Source: DASRTE01 sp035316885
GTDB taxonomy: Bacteria; Actinomycetota; Actinomycetes; Jiangellales; Jiangellaceae
NCBI GenBank assembly: GCA_035316885.1
Contig: DATHII010000029.1
Coordinates: forward strand, 1 to 10,521
Direction: 5' to 3'
DNA: 10,521 nt
Part shown: positions 1-5,844 of the stretch, piece by piece
Layout of the letters: every line of letters starts with the position of its first letter
Numbering within the stretch: position 1 is the stretch's first letter
Translations under genes and position numbers: made by a program
Notes under the pieces: generated by a model
Told to the model about the DNA's origin: nothing
What the model saw: only the letters and a program-made list of their open reading frames with translations
Databases searched by the model: none

Positions 1-85
1 CCGTACCCGTGTCCAATGCCTCGCCCACAACGTCCAGCACGGCCACCACCGGATGACCGACCTGGGTAAGCGAGGTGTTATCCAT
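1..85 (-). CDS. Partial leftward CDS, N-terminus only, unknown function
   Basis: Read leftward from an ATG whose complement is bases 83-85, the frame stays open to the window edge and gives 28 residues beginning MDNTSLTQVGHPVVAVLDVV. About three quarters of its third codon positions are G or C, as expected for a gene here, whereas the forward frames over the same bases give arginine-rich sequence with no recognisable domain. Upstream there is only a weak GGCGG ribosome-binding match. The short hydrophobic/acidic stretch vaguely resembles the start of actinobacterial DUF222/HNH endonuclease proteins, but 28 residues cannot support a family call. It would be divergent from the kinase gene at 248, with the DnaA-box-like sites between them. 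Confidence 0.4.
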   Translation of the reverse strand, partial: MDNTSLTQVGHPVVAVLDVVGEALDTGT

Positions 86-185
86 ACCGCCGAGGATAGA
101 AGCCGCCACCGACAATGGCGCATTCCCCGAAACCGTCACCGGAGAATGTGGATAACCACACCAGCCGATGCCCATGTGTGGAAAA
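78..185. promoter_or_regulatory. Cluster of three DnaA-box-like 9-mers
   Basis: A perfect copy of the DnaA box TTATCCACA lies on the minus strand at 147-155. One-mismatch copies are at 78-86 (TTATCCATA, plus strand) and 177-185 (TTTTCCACA, minus strand). The first overlaps the start codon of the partial leftward gene. Known DnaA boxes have this consensus. Whether DnaA binds here, or the sites serve replication, transcription or nothing, is not shown. No dnaA, dnaN or AT-rich unwinding region is visible, so a chromosomal origin is not supported. Confidence 0.4.
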
Positions 186-192
186 GAATCGC

Positions 193-198
193 TACGAT
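193..198 (+). promoter_or_regulatory. Possible -10 element of the kinase gene
   Basis: TACGAT fits the actinobacterial -10 pattern TANNNT and would place transcription start near 205, about 43 bases before the ATG at 248. No convincing -35 hexamer lies 16-18 bases upstream, where the third DnaA-box-like site is found instead. This is a weak call from pattern only. Confidence 0.25.
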
Positions 199-247
199 CC
201 CAATTTGGGGCGTGCACGAATCCCCCCGGAACCCGCAGAATCTCGGC

Positions 248-880
248 ATGCCCTCGTCGATCGACGACCTGACCGAACTGGCGCAACCGCTCGTCCGGAA
301 CGGCAGGCGGACCATCCTCGGTATCACCGGACCGCCGGGCGCGGGCAAGTCGACGCTTGCCGAGGCTGTCGTGGATGCCATCGGCGCGAACGCCCGGCTG
401 GTCGGGATGGACGGCTTCCATCTGGCCCGCGCCGAGCTTGTGCGGCTCGGACGCGTGGACCGGAAGGGCGCACTCGACACGTTCGATGCGCTCGGATACG
501 TAACACTCCTGCGCAGGCTCCGCGAGAACGTCGAGTCAGTCGTGTACGCACCGCGCTTCGACCGCGTGATCGAGGAACCGATCGCGGGTGCCGTTGCTGT
601 CGAGCGGCACATCCCCCTCGTCGTCACCGAGGGCAACTACCTGCTCTCGGAGCAGGGCGATTGGGGCGGCGTCCGACCCCTTCTCGACACGTGTTGGTAC
701 CTCGATCTCGACGATGAAGAACGCCAGCGACGTCTCACTGCCCGACACGAACGCCATGGGCGGTCGCCCCGCGAGGCGCTGGGCCGCACCCTGGGAAGCG
801 ATCAGGCAAATGCCGATCTGGTGATTGCTACCCGCCACCGCGCCGATCTCGTGATCACGCTGAGGGCGGACACGCCCTAA
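248..880 (+). CDS. Nucleoside/nucleotide kinase family protein (uridine kinase/PanK-like P-loop fold)
   Basis: This 210-residue protein is a P-loop kinase of the uridine kinase/pantothenate kinase group that phosphorylates a small metabolite with ATP in the cytosol. Walker A is GPPGAGKST at residues 28-36, followed by the substrate-binding motif MDGFHL (54-59), a KGALDTFD segment, the YAPRFDR motif typical of the family, and VTEGNYLL as the Walker B/NYLL region. A basic lid helix (RRLTARHERHGRSP) lies near the C-terminus. Length is normal for the family. The frame is open upstream to base 53, but those residues look non-coding. ATG 248 is preferred because the conserved fold begins soon after it; GTG 212 is an in-frame alternative. 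No strong Shine-Dalgarno precedes either. The gene ends 19 bases before the convergent quinone oxidoreductase. The substrate cannot be told from sequence; sugar, nucleoside or vitamin precursor are all possible. Confidence 0.85.
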   Translation: MPSSIDDLTELAQPLVRNGRRTILGITGPPGAGKSTLAEAVVDAIGANARLVGMDGFHLARAELVRLGRVDRKGALDTFDALGYVTLLRRLRENVESVVYAPRFDRVIEEPIAGAVAVERHIPLVVTEGNYLLSEQGDWGGVRPLLDTCWYLDLDDEERQRRLTARHERHGRSPREALGRTLGSDQANADLVIATRHRADLVITLRADTP

Positions 881-899
881 AGGCGGATGGCGACCGTCG

Positions 900-1877
900 T
901 CACACCGTGAGTAACACCTTTCCCGCGTGCTCCCCAGCCTCGACGATCCGGTGCGCCTCGGATGCAGCGGCGATCGGCACGGTCCGGTCGACGACCGGAC
1001 GGACATCCCCGGACTCCAGAAGTGGCCAGACGTGCTCGCGGACCGCGGCGACGATCGTCGCCTTCTCCTCGGCGGGCCGCGCCCGAAGCGTCGTCGCGAT
1101 CAGGGCCGCGCGCTTCGCCATCAGTGCCGACAGGTCCAGCGCGCCCTCTCGCCCACCCTGCAGGCCGATCACGACCAGTCGTCCGTTGGTCGCAAGCACC
1201 GCCAGGTTGCGGGCGAGATACTTCGCTCCCATGTTGTCCAGCACGACGTCAGCGCCGTGCCCGTCAGTGGCCCGCTTGACAGCGGCTACAAAGTCTTCGT
1301 CGCGGTAGTTCACCAGCACGGACGCGCCGAGCGAGCGGCACAGTTCGAGCTTCTCGGCCGTGCCCGCCGTGGCCGCCACCGTGGCACCCACCACGCGACC
1401 GAGCTGTATCGCCGCCGTACCCACCCCGCCGGCGCCGCCGTGGACGAGAAGCACCTCGCCAGGACGCAGCCCGGCGGTCATGAACACGTTGGACCACACC
1501 GTGCACATGACCTCGGGCAGCGCGGCGGCGGTGATCAGGTCGACGCCGCGTGGAACGGGTAACAGTTGACCGGCGGGGACGGCGACCTTCTCGGCGTAGC
1601 CGCCGCCCGCCAGCAGCGCACAGGCCTGGTCGCCAACCTCCCATCCGGTGACGCTGGCACCGACAATGGAGACGGTGCCGCTGCATTCGAGCCCGGGCCA
1701 GGTGGGCGCACCGGGTGGCGGTGCATACCGGCCCTGTCGCTGCCAGAGATCGGCGCGGTTGACGGCCGACGCCGCCACGTCGAGCACCACCTCGCCGGGC
1801 GCGGGCTCCGGATCGGGGACCTCCGACCAGGCCAGTACCTCCGGACCACCGGGCGTCGTGACGACCACCGCGCGCAT
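900..1877 (-). CDS. NAD(P)H:quinone oxidoreductase, zinc-independent MDR family (PIG3/TP53I3-like)
   Basis: This 325-residue protein belongs to the medium-chain dehydrogenase/reductase superfamily, quinone oxidoreductase branch, which reduces quinones or activated double bonds with NADPH. Residues 1-125 form the GroES-like catalytic domain with SAVNRADLWQRQGRY (37-51) and PGLECSGTV (61-69). The Rossmann domain carries the dinucleotide motif HGGAGGVG at 146-153. The zinc ligands of classical alcohol dehydrogenases are absent. The segment TTLRARPAEEK (262-272) is typical of PIG3-type enzymes. The length is complete. Its ATG overlaps the stop of the upstream channel gene by one base (TGATG), so the two are almost certainly cotranscribed and translationally coupled. 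The physiological acceptor is unknown. Confidence 0.93.
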   Translation of the reverse strand: MRAVVVTTPGGPEVLAWSEVPDPEPAPGEVVLDVAASAVNRADLWQRQGRYAPPPGAPTWPGLECSGTVSIVGASVTGWEVGDQACALLAGGGYAEKVAVPAGQLLPVPRGVDLITAAALPEVMCTVWSNVFMTAGLRPGEVLLVHGGAGGVGTAAIQLGRVVGATVAATAGTAEKLELCRSLGASVLVNYRDEDFVAAVKRATDGHGADVVLDNMGAKYLARNLAVLATNGRLVVIGLQGGREGALDLSALMAKRAALIATTLRARPAEEKATIVAAVREHVWPLLESGDVRPVVDRTVPIAAASEAHRIVEAGEHAGKVLLTV

Positions 1878-3052
1878 CAGCGGCGGTCTGGCCGGCCAGG
1901 ACCAGGGCCGGGACCTGGGCGCGCACCAGGGTCAGGTCCGTCCGAGTCCCCGCCGTCCGACTCCCGGCCGTCAGCACCCTGGCCGTTCGATTCGGCCTCA
2001 CCCTCGGGTTCGTCGGTCGACCCTCCGGGCCGCGGTGCCCAGGGAAGCTCCTCCGCCGGCCGGACGACGATGATCCGGTCGCCGCGCAGCAGATGCCCGA
2101 TGGCCGGAGAGTGGTAAGGCAGCGCCGCGCCATCGCGCACGACGGCGATGACCAGATCGTCGACCTGACGGGGAATCCGACCCTCCTCGCGTGGCGTCAC
2201 GTCGCGCTCGGCGACCTCGAGGCCCTCCCCGGTCGAGATGAGGTCTTCGAGCACATTGCCGAGCGCCGGGCTCACCGTCGCCAAACCGAGCAGCCGCCCA
2301 ACCGCGTCGGAGGAGACGATCACCGAGTTGGCACCGCCCTGCCGAACCAAAGCGACGTTCTCCTCCTCGCGCACGGCGACGACGATCTCGGCGCGCGGGT
2401 TCAGCTGGCGCGCCGTGAGCGTGGACAGCACGCTCGCGTCGTCGCGTCCGGTGGTGACGATGATCTGGGTCGCCTCGGGCACTCTTGCTCGCCGCAGTAC
2501 GTCCGATCTCGTGGCGTCACCGAGGATGCCGACCATCCCCAGCTCGTTGGCCTCGGCGATCGACGCCGGGGACGGGTCGACGACGACGATCCGGTTGGCA
2601 GCGACGCCGTTGGAGAGCAGCGTTGCGACGGCACTGCGGCCCTTCACGCCGTAGCCGACGATGACCGTGTGATCGCGCAAGGTCTTCCTCCAGCGGTTGA
2701 GCCGCAGCTGCTCGCGCCCCCGCGACGTGAGGGCCTCGAGGGTGGTCCCGACGAGGACGATCAGGAACAGCACTCGCAACGGCGTGATGAGGACGACGTT
2801 GACGATCCGCGCCGTGTCGCTCACTGGTGTGATGTCGCCGTAGCCGGTGGTCGAGAGGCTGACCGTCGAATAGTAGAGCGCGTCGAGGAGGTCGACCTCG
2901 CCGTCGGAGGTGTCGTTGTACCCCGTTCGGTCGATCCAGACGACGAACACGACGACGGCGAGCACGCCCAGCGCGATCAGGACGCGCCGCACGATCGCCC
3001 GTACCGGGTCGAGCACGATTGCGGGAAGGCGTACCGATCCCTCGACCTCCAC
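1877..3052 (-). CDS. Two-TM potassium channel with RCK (TrkA-N/TrkA-C) regulatory domains
   Basis: This is a membrane potassium channel of the MthK/Kch type. From the GTG at 3052 the protein has 391 residues. TM1 is about residues 23-39, followed by the pore helix and selectivity filter TTGYGD (68-73) and TM2 at about 82-105. A cytosolic RCK domain follows, with Rossmann motif GYGVKG (133-138) and an aspartate ending the second strand (VVVD, D159), the arrangement expected for NAD(H)-type binding. An RCK-C subdomain covers roughly 269-333. The last 55-60 residues are a disordered Glu/Asp/Gly/Ser then Pro-Gly-Arg tail, an addition to the usual fold. The frame is open upstream to 3193, but that part overlaps the previous gene in another frame and looks non-coding. 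GTG 3052 is preferred; it is preceded by a 9-bp hairpin, not a clean Shine-Dalgarno. It lies 58 bases after the DUF6457 stop and overlaps the oxidoreductase gene. Confidence 0.9.
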   Translation of the reverse strand: MEVEGSVRLPAIVLDPVRAIVRRVLIALGVLAVVVFVVWIDRTGYNDTSDGEVDLLDALYYSTVSLSTTGYGDITPVSDTARIVNVVLITPLRVLFLIVLVGTTLEALTSRGREQLRLNRWRKTLRDHTVIVGYGVKGRSAVATLLSNGVAANRIVVVDPSPASIAEANELGMVGILGDATRSDVLRRARVPEATQIIVTTGRDDASVLSTLTARQLNPRAEIVVAVREEENVALVRQGGANSVIVSSDAVGRLLGLATVSPALGNVLEDLISTGEGLEVAERDVTPREEGRIPRQVDDLVIAVVRDGAALPYHSPAIGHLLRGDRIIVVRPAEELPWAPRPGGSTDEPEGEAESNGQGADGRESDGGDSDGPDPGARPGPGPGPGRPDRR

Positions 3053-3076
3053 GGAGTCCGACGCTAGCGGACTCCG
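3052..3076 (-). promoter_or_regulatory. Perfect 9-bp inverted repeat at the channel start codon
   Basis: CGGAGTCCG at 3052-3060 and CGGACTCCG at 3068-3076 form a perfect inverted repeat with a 7-base loop. In the leftward transcript the hairpin ends on the first base of the GTG start codon and includes the only GGAG-like sequence nearby. It could be an operator, a translation-limiting hairpin, or a weak terminator after the mobA-DUF6457 unit. TAGCGT inside the loop also fits the TANNNT -10 pattern, 8 bases before the GTG, so a leaderless start is another reading. Confidence 0.5.
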
Positions 3077-3110
3077 GTGACGACCCCAGCCGTCTATCCG
3101 CGCGGCACGC

Positions 3111-4067
3111 CTACGTACCTGGCGGCCACGTCCAGTTGCGGGCCAGCGTCGCCGCCTCGGCCGTGGCCGTGGCCACCGCCTCGGCGCCGCCACCGCGTTG
3201 TGCGGCCGCGTAGCCGACCACGTAGGTGGTGATCGGCGCCGCGGGCCGGTCGACGCTGTGAGCCGCTTCCCGGGCGAGATCGAGCACGGCGGCGACGTCG
3301 ACCTCGTCGGGGGGTACCCCCATGGCTTCGCAGAGTGCCTGCACCCACTCCTCGATCACGTTCGTCTCCCTCTCGTCAACCACTACCTGCCCACTTCCCC
3401 GTTGATCACGTCGGAATGGGGGTGAGGAACCTCCAGGGTGCCCCACTTCACCATGATCAACGGGGGGATCGGGGTGGCGTCGGGTCCAGCGGGCCAGGTC
3501 CTGCGGGGTGTCGATGTCGGTCGCCGCGCCGTCTTGGTCGGGGATCGTCGCCAACGTCAGGTAATCCAGCAGGCGACGTACCGGCAGGTCGCGTCCGTCA
3601 CCGACCTCGTTCAGCGCGCGCCGGAGAGCCGGCAACCGGTACGCCGCCAGCAGAGGCTGCACCCGCCCGGTCCCGTCGACCAGTGCCACACCATCGGCCG
3701 TGGCAACGTCTACGGCCTCCAGCAGTCGCCCGACGGTCGCGACGTCGACCGCCGGCAGGTCGGCCGCGAGCACGACCACGACCCCGACCTCGGCGGACAG
3801 CTCGGCGATCCCTGCCGACAGCGCAGCCACCGGGCCCGAGCCGGGTGGCGACTCCAGTGCCCAACGGACGGCCGGGCCGGTCGGCCGCGTCGGACCGACG
3901 ACCACGGTCCGGGCAGCACCGGAGCACGCGGCGAGCGCCGTATCGAGCAGGGACCGATCGCCGACCTGCAGCGCCGCCTTGTCGACGCCACCGAGCCGGC
4001 GTCCCCGTCCACCCGCGAGCACGACGGCGGCCCATACCCCGGACGACCCGCCCTTCCCCATGATCAT
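3111..4067 (-). CDS. mobA: MobA-like nucleotidyltransferase fused in frame to a DUF6457 module
   Basis: The 318-residue frame joins two units. Residues 11-195 are a MobA-type NTP transferase, the family that attaches GMP to molybdopterin. It has LAGGRGRRLGGVDK (17-30), the metal-binding ADLP (102-105), the QPLLAAYR segment (137-144) and the terminal DIDTPQDL motif (185-192). Residues 237-318 match DUF6457, a small domain often encoded beside mobA in actinobacteria. The linker, about 201-224, is translated palindromic repeat DNA. An excellent Shine-Dalgarno and GTG at 3359 suggest that DUF6457 (82 residues) may also, or only, be made separately. No stop separates the two. The start is ATG 4067 or ATG 4061; both lie inside a second palindrome, with GGAGG in its loop 13 bases upstream of ATG 4067. 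No other molybdenum cofactor gene is in the window, so a different nucleotidyl transfer role cannot be excluded. Confidence 0.85.
   Translation of the reverse strand: MIMGKGGSSGVWAAVVLAGGRGRRLGGVDKAALQVGDRSLLDTALAACSGAARTVVVGPTRPTGPAVRWALESPPGSGPVAALSAGIAELSAEVGVVVVLAADLPAVDVATVGRLLEAVDVATADGVALVDGTGRVQPLLAAYRLPALRRALNEVGDGRDLPVRRLLDYLTLATIPDQDGAATDIDTPQDLARWTRRHPDPPVDHGEVGHPGGSSPPFRRDQRGSGQVVVDERETNVIEEWVQALCEAMGVPPDEVDVAAVLDLAREAAHSVDRPAAPITTYVVGYAAAQRGGGAEAVATATAEAATLARNWTWPPGT
3357..3371 (-). promoter_or_regulatory. Internal ribosome-binding site and GTG for the DUF6457 module
   Basis: On the minus strand AGGGAG (3371-3366) is followed after six bases by GTG (3359-3357), which begins VIEEWVQALCEAMG, the expected N-terminus of a stand-alone DUF6457 protein. 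Strength and spacing are better than at any other start in this operon. It argues for independent initiation of an 82-residue protein ending at 3111. Confidence 0.55.
3397..3465. repeat. 69-base palindromic element inside the mobA-DUF6457 frame
   Basis: CCCCGTTGATCA at 3397-3408 is perfectly inverted at 3454-3465. The arms continue imperfectly to about 3421 and 3441, giving roughly 25-base arms around a loop that itself contains GAGGAACCTC. The element is 69 bases, exactly 23 codons, so it keeps the surrounding frame open. Structure and placement suggest a dispersed palindromic repeat of the REP/MITE-like kind; only one copy of this type is in the window, so dispersal is inference. Confidence 0.6.
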
Positions 4068-4114
4068 GTCGATTTCGCCCCCTCCTCGGGCAGCGAAATC
4101 GACATGATCATGGG
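4057..4114. repeat. 58-base palindromic element with perfect 22-bp arms, spanning the mobA start
   Basis: The arms at 4057-4078 and 4093-4114 are exact inverted copies sharing the core CATGATCATGTCGATTTCGC, separated by a 14-base loop. The left arm contains both candidate ATG codons of mobA (complements at 4065-4067 and 4059-4061), and the loop supplies a GGAGG-like sequence on the minus strand. The element lies between divergent mobA and the amidohydrolase gene. Like the element at 3397 it has a TGATCA core, so the two flank the MobA-coding part. It may act as a regulatory hairpin or be an inserted repeat. Confidence 0.75.
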
Positions 4115-4123
4115 AGTCGGGCG

Positions 4124-4137
4124 GGGCATCAGTGCCC
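4124..4137. other. Small inverted repeat upstream of the amidohydrolase gene
   Basis: GGGCA-TCAG-TGCCC forms a 5-bp stem with a 4-base loop, ending 28 bases before ATG 4166. It could be an operator or chance structure in GC-rich DNA; nothing else supports a function. Confidence 0.25.
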
Positions 4138-4165
4138 AGTCTGGACGTGCGGCAGGATGACCACC

Positions 4166-4966
4166 ATGCGAGTCGCCCTCGTCCAGTTCGCCGCCGGCCT
4201 CGATTCGGCCGCCAACCTCGACGCGGCCCAGCTTCTGACCAAGGAGGTCGTGGCCGATCTGATCGTCCTGCCCGAGGCCGTCATGCACGACTTCGGGCCG
4301 CCGGATTCCCGGCTTGGGCCCGTCGCCCAACCGTTGGACGGCCCCTTCGTCTCCGCATTGGCCGGGCTGGCCCGCCATCACGGCGCAGGCGTCGTCGCCG
4401 GCATCTTCGAGCGTTCCGACGACCCGGAGCGCCCGTACAACACCCTCGTTGCGCTCGGGCCGGACGGAGTCTTGCTGGGCTCCTACCGCAAGACCCACCT
4501 CTACGACTCGTTCGGCTACCGGGAGTCCGACCGCCTGCTGGCCGGGCGGCCGGAACCCGTGGTCGTCGACGTCGCCGGCCGCCGGTTGGGCTTGATGACC
4601 TGCTACGACCTGCGCTTCCCGGAGCACGCCCGTGCGCTGGTCGACGGCGGGGCGGACCTGATGGTCGTCCCCGCGGCCTGGGTCCGCGGACCACTCAAGG
4701 AGGACCACTGGGTCACGCTCCTCAGGGCGCGGGCGATCGAGAATACGGTCGACGTCGTCGCCGCGGCCCAGTGCGGCCGCTGGTACTGCGGCAACAGCAT
4801 GGCCGTGGACCCGATGGGTGTGGTGGTGGCGGCCCTCGGCGAGGCCGAGGGCGTCGTCACCGCGGTTCTGGACGAGAGGCGCCTGCGCAGCGTCCGGGAG
4901 CAGAACCCTGCCCTGAAACACCGCCGGTGGGCCGTGGTGCCGGCGAGTCGCCGCGCCCAGGATTGA
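4166..4966 (+). CDS. Carbon-nitrogen hydrolase (nitrilase superfamily) amidohydrolase
   Basis: The protein hydrolyses a C-N bond, probably a small amide such as an omega-amide or deaminated glutathione, in the cytosol. From ATG 4166 it has 266 residues, normal for the family. The catalytic triad is visible: Glu37 in VLPEAV, Lys109 in YRKTHLYD, and Cys146 in LMTCYDLRFPE. The segment RARAIENTVDVVAAAQCG and the GNSMAVDPMG strand are also characteristic. The frame allows ATG 4157, but the ribosome-binding GGCAGG at 4151-4156 abuts that codon and sits 9 bases before ATG 4166, which also gives the usual MRVALVQF start. The gene is divergent from mobA across a palindromic element and ends directly against the ROK kinase stop. 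The exact substrate cannot be assigned; Nit1/Nit2-like amidase activity is the nearest guess. Confidence 0.93.
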   Translation: MRVALVQFAAGLDSAANLDAAQLLTKEVVADLIVLPEAVMHDFGPPDSRLGPVAQPLDGPFVSALAGLARHHGAGVVAGIFERSDDPERPYNTLVALGPDGVLLGSYRKTHLYDSFGYRESDRLLAGRPEPVVVDVAGRRLGLMTCYDLRFPEHARALVDGGADLMVVPAAWVRGPLKEDHWVTLLRARAIENTVDVVAAAQCGRWYCGNSMAVDPMGVVVAALGEAEGVVTAVLDERRLRSVREQNPALKHRRWAVVPASRRAQD

Positions 4967-4972
4967 TCAATC
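4961..4972. other. 12-bp perfect palindrome formed by two abutting convergent stop codons
   Basis: GATTGATCAATC is self-complementary. Its central TGATCA is the TGA stop of the amidohydrolase (4964-4966) followed immediately by the complement of the TGA stop of the ROK gene (4967-4969). There is no intergenic base and no loop, so it is not a normal hairpin terminator. Confidence 0.6.
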
Positions 4973-5737
4973 GACCCCGCGTAGGTCGTCCCAGAGCCGG
5001 ACGCCACCGAGCAGGCCCTTGTCGTTCGGGATGACGGTGACATCGGAACCGAGGCCACGGGTCAGGTGCTTGGCGCCACCGCCTCCGACGTAGAGGTGGT
5101 CCCACCACAGCACCGGGCGCAACGTATCGACGGCCGCGGCGAACCGCTCGGTCCATGCCCGGGCGCCGAGCCGCTTGCGCATGTGGTGGCCGAGTTGTTG
5201 GTCGTAGGTCTCGCCGTCACGGAAGGGCGCCTGGGACATCTCGACCTTGGGAAGCAGGCGGCCGTCGTCGAACAGGGCGCACCCGAACCCCGTGCCGAGC
5301 GTGAACAGCACCTCGAAGCCGCGGCCCTCGACCACGGCCATGCCGGCCACCTCGGCGTCGTTGAGCACCCGGGTGGGCCGACCCAGCGCGTCCTCGAGCG
5401 CGGCACGGATGTCGTACTCGGCCCACTCCTTCTCCAGGGCCGGCCGCCTCGGGGTGAACGGGCCGGCCTCCGTGACGTAGTGCGGTGTGGCGTGGACGAT
5501 CCCGCCACGCACCAGCCCGGGGAAGCCGACGGACACGCGGTCGAACGTGCGACCGGTCGCTGCGGCGACCTCGTCGACCGCGGCAATGAGCACACTCGGC
5601 GGGCTCGGGTACGGCGTGCGCCGCTTCACCCGCTCGGACACGGGCCGACCGGCGGAGTCGAGCACGATCGCCTTGATCCCGGTGCCGCCGCAATCGACGG
5701 CGAGAGTCCAGGGGCGCCTGCCCGCAGTGGTGTCCAC
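4967..5737 (-). CDS. ROK-family sugar kinase, PpgK-like
   Basis: This 256-residue protein belongs to the ROK/actin-fold kinases and probably phosphorylates a hexose in the cytosol. The phosphate-1 motif is DCGGTGIK (15-22), the probable catalytic aspartate is D127 in LNDAE, and the phosphate-2 motif is LGTGFGCALF (147-156). GGGGAK at 218-223 is the adenosine-side glycine loop. The zinc-binding CxCGxxGC motif of classical ROK glucokinases and repressors is absent, as in polyphosphate glucokinases. However, the region after phosphate-2 reads VEMSQAPFRDGETYDQQLG, without the ELGH seen in PpgK, so the donor and sugar are uncertain. The start is GTG 5737 without a Shine-Dalgarno; a TACCGT -10 seven bases upstream suggests a leaderless transcript. 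The 3' end abuts the convergent amidohydrolase gene. Confidence 0.85.
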   Translation of the reverse strand: MDTTAGRRPWTLAVDCGGTGIKAIVLDSAGRPVSERVKRRTPYPSPPSVLIAAVDEVAAATGRTFDRVSVGFPGLVRGGIVHATPHYVTEAGPFTPRRPALEKEWAEYDIRAALEDALGRPTRVLNDAEVAGMAVVEGRGFEVLFTLGTGFGCALFDDGRLLPKVEMSQAPFRDGETYDQQLGHHMRKRLGARAWTERFAAAVDTLRPVLWWDHLYVGGGGAKHLTRGLGSDVTVIPNDKGLLGGVRLWDDLRGVD

Positions 5738-5744
5738 GGGGAGG

Positions 5745-5750
5745 ACGGTA
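5745..5750 (-). promoter_or_regulatory. -10 element for a leaderless ROK kinase transcript
   Basis: On the minus strand TACCGT matches TANNNT and is followed by seven bases and then the GTG start at 5737, so transcription would begin on the start codon. The same stretch lacks a Shine-Dalgarno (it reads CCTCCCC), which fits leaderless initiation. The -35 region has no clear consensus. Confidence 0.45.
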
Positions 5751-5772
5751 ACTGCAGGGTGGCGGATCGACG

Positions 5773-5794
5773 GTGCCGCCCGTGCGGGCGGTAC
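5773..5794 (-). terminator. GC-rich hairpin after the hemerythrin-like gene
   Basis: Bases 5773-5781 pair with 5786-5794 (nine pairs, one G-T) around a 4-base loop. The hairpin lies 50 bases past the stop of the leftward gene at 5845 and upstream of the ROK promoter. There is no U-tract, which is common for actinobacterial terminators. An operator role for the ROK gene is the alternative. Confidence 0.5.
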
Positions 5795-5844
5795 GGGTCG
5801 GTGCGCCGGTCGGGACGGATCGCCGGAATGCCGGCGGCGAGTGC

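Noticed and set aside
78..185. A chromosomal replication origin.
   Set aside because: Only three box-like sites, no AT-rich unwinding region and no dnaA/dnaN/recF neighbours.
53..247. Upstream extension of the kinase gene to an ATG at 53.
   Set aside because: The extra 65 residues look non-coding, overlap a better leftward gene start and contain the DnaA-like sites; the kinase fold begins just after ATG 248.
1878..2050. The low-complexity Gly/Pro/Asp tail of the channel as a frameshift product.
   Set aside because: The frame continues without a break from the RCK-C domain and ends in a coupled overlap with the next gene; acidic or Pro-Gly tails are common in GC-rich membrane proteins.
2093..3067. 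A 324-codon plus-strand frame opposite the potassium channel.
   Set aside because: It mirrors a gene with selectivity filter and RCK motifs; the translation is Asp/Arg/His-rich shadow sequence.
4064..4921. A 285-codon minus-strand frame opposite the amidohydrolase.
   Set aside because: The plus strand has a complete nitrilase triad and correct length; the antisense product has no recognisable motif.
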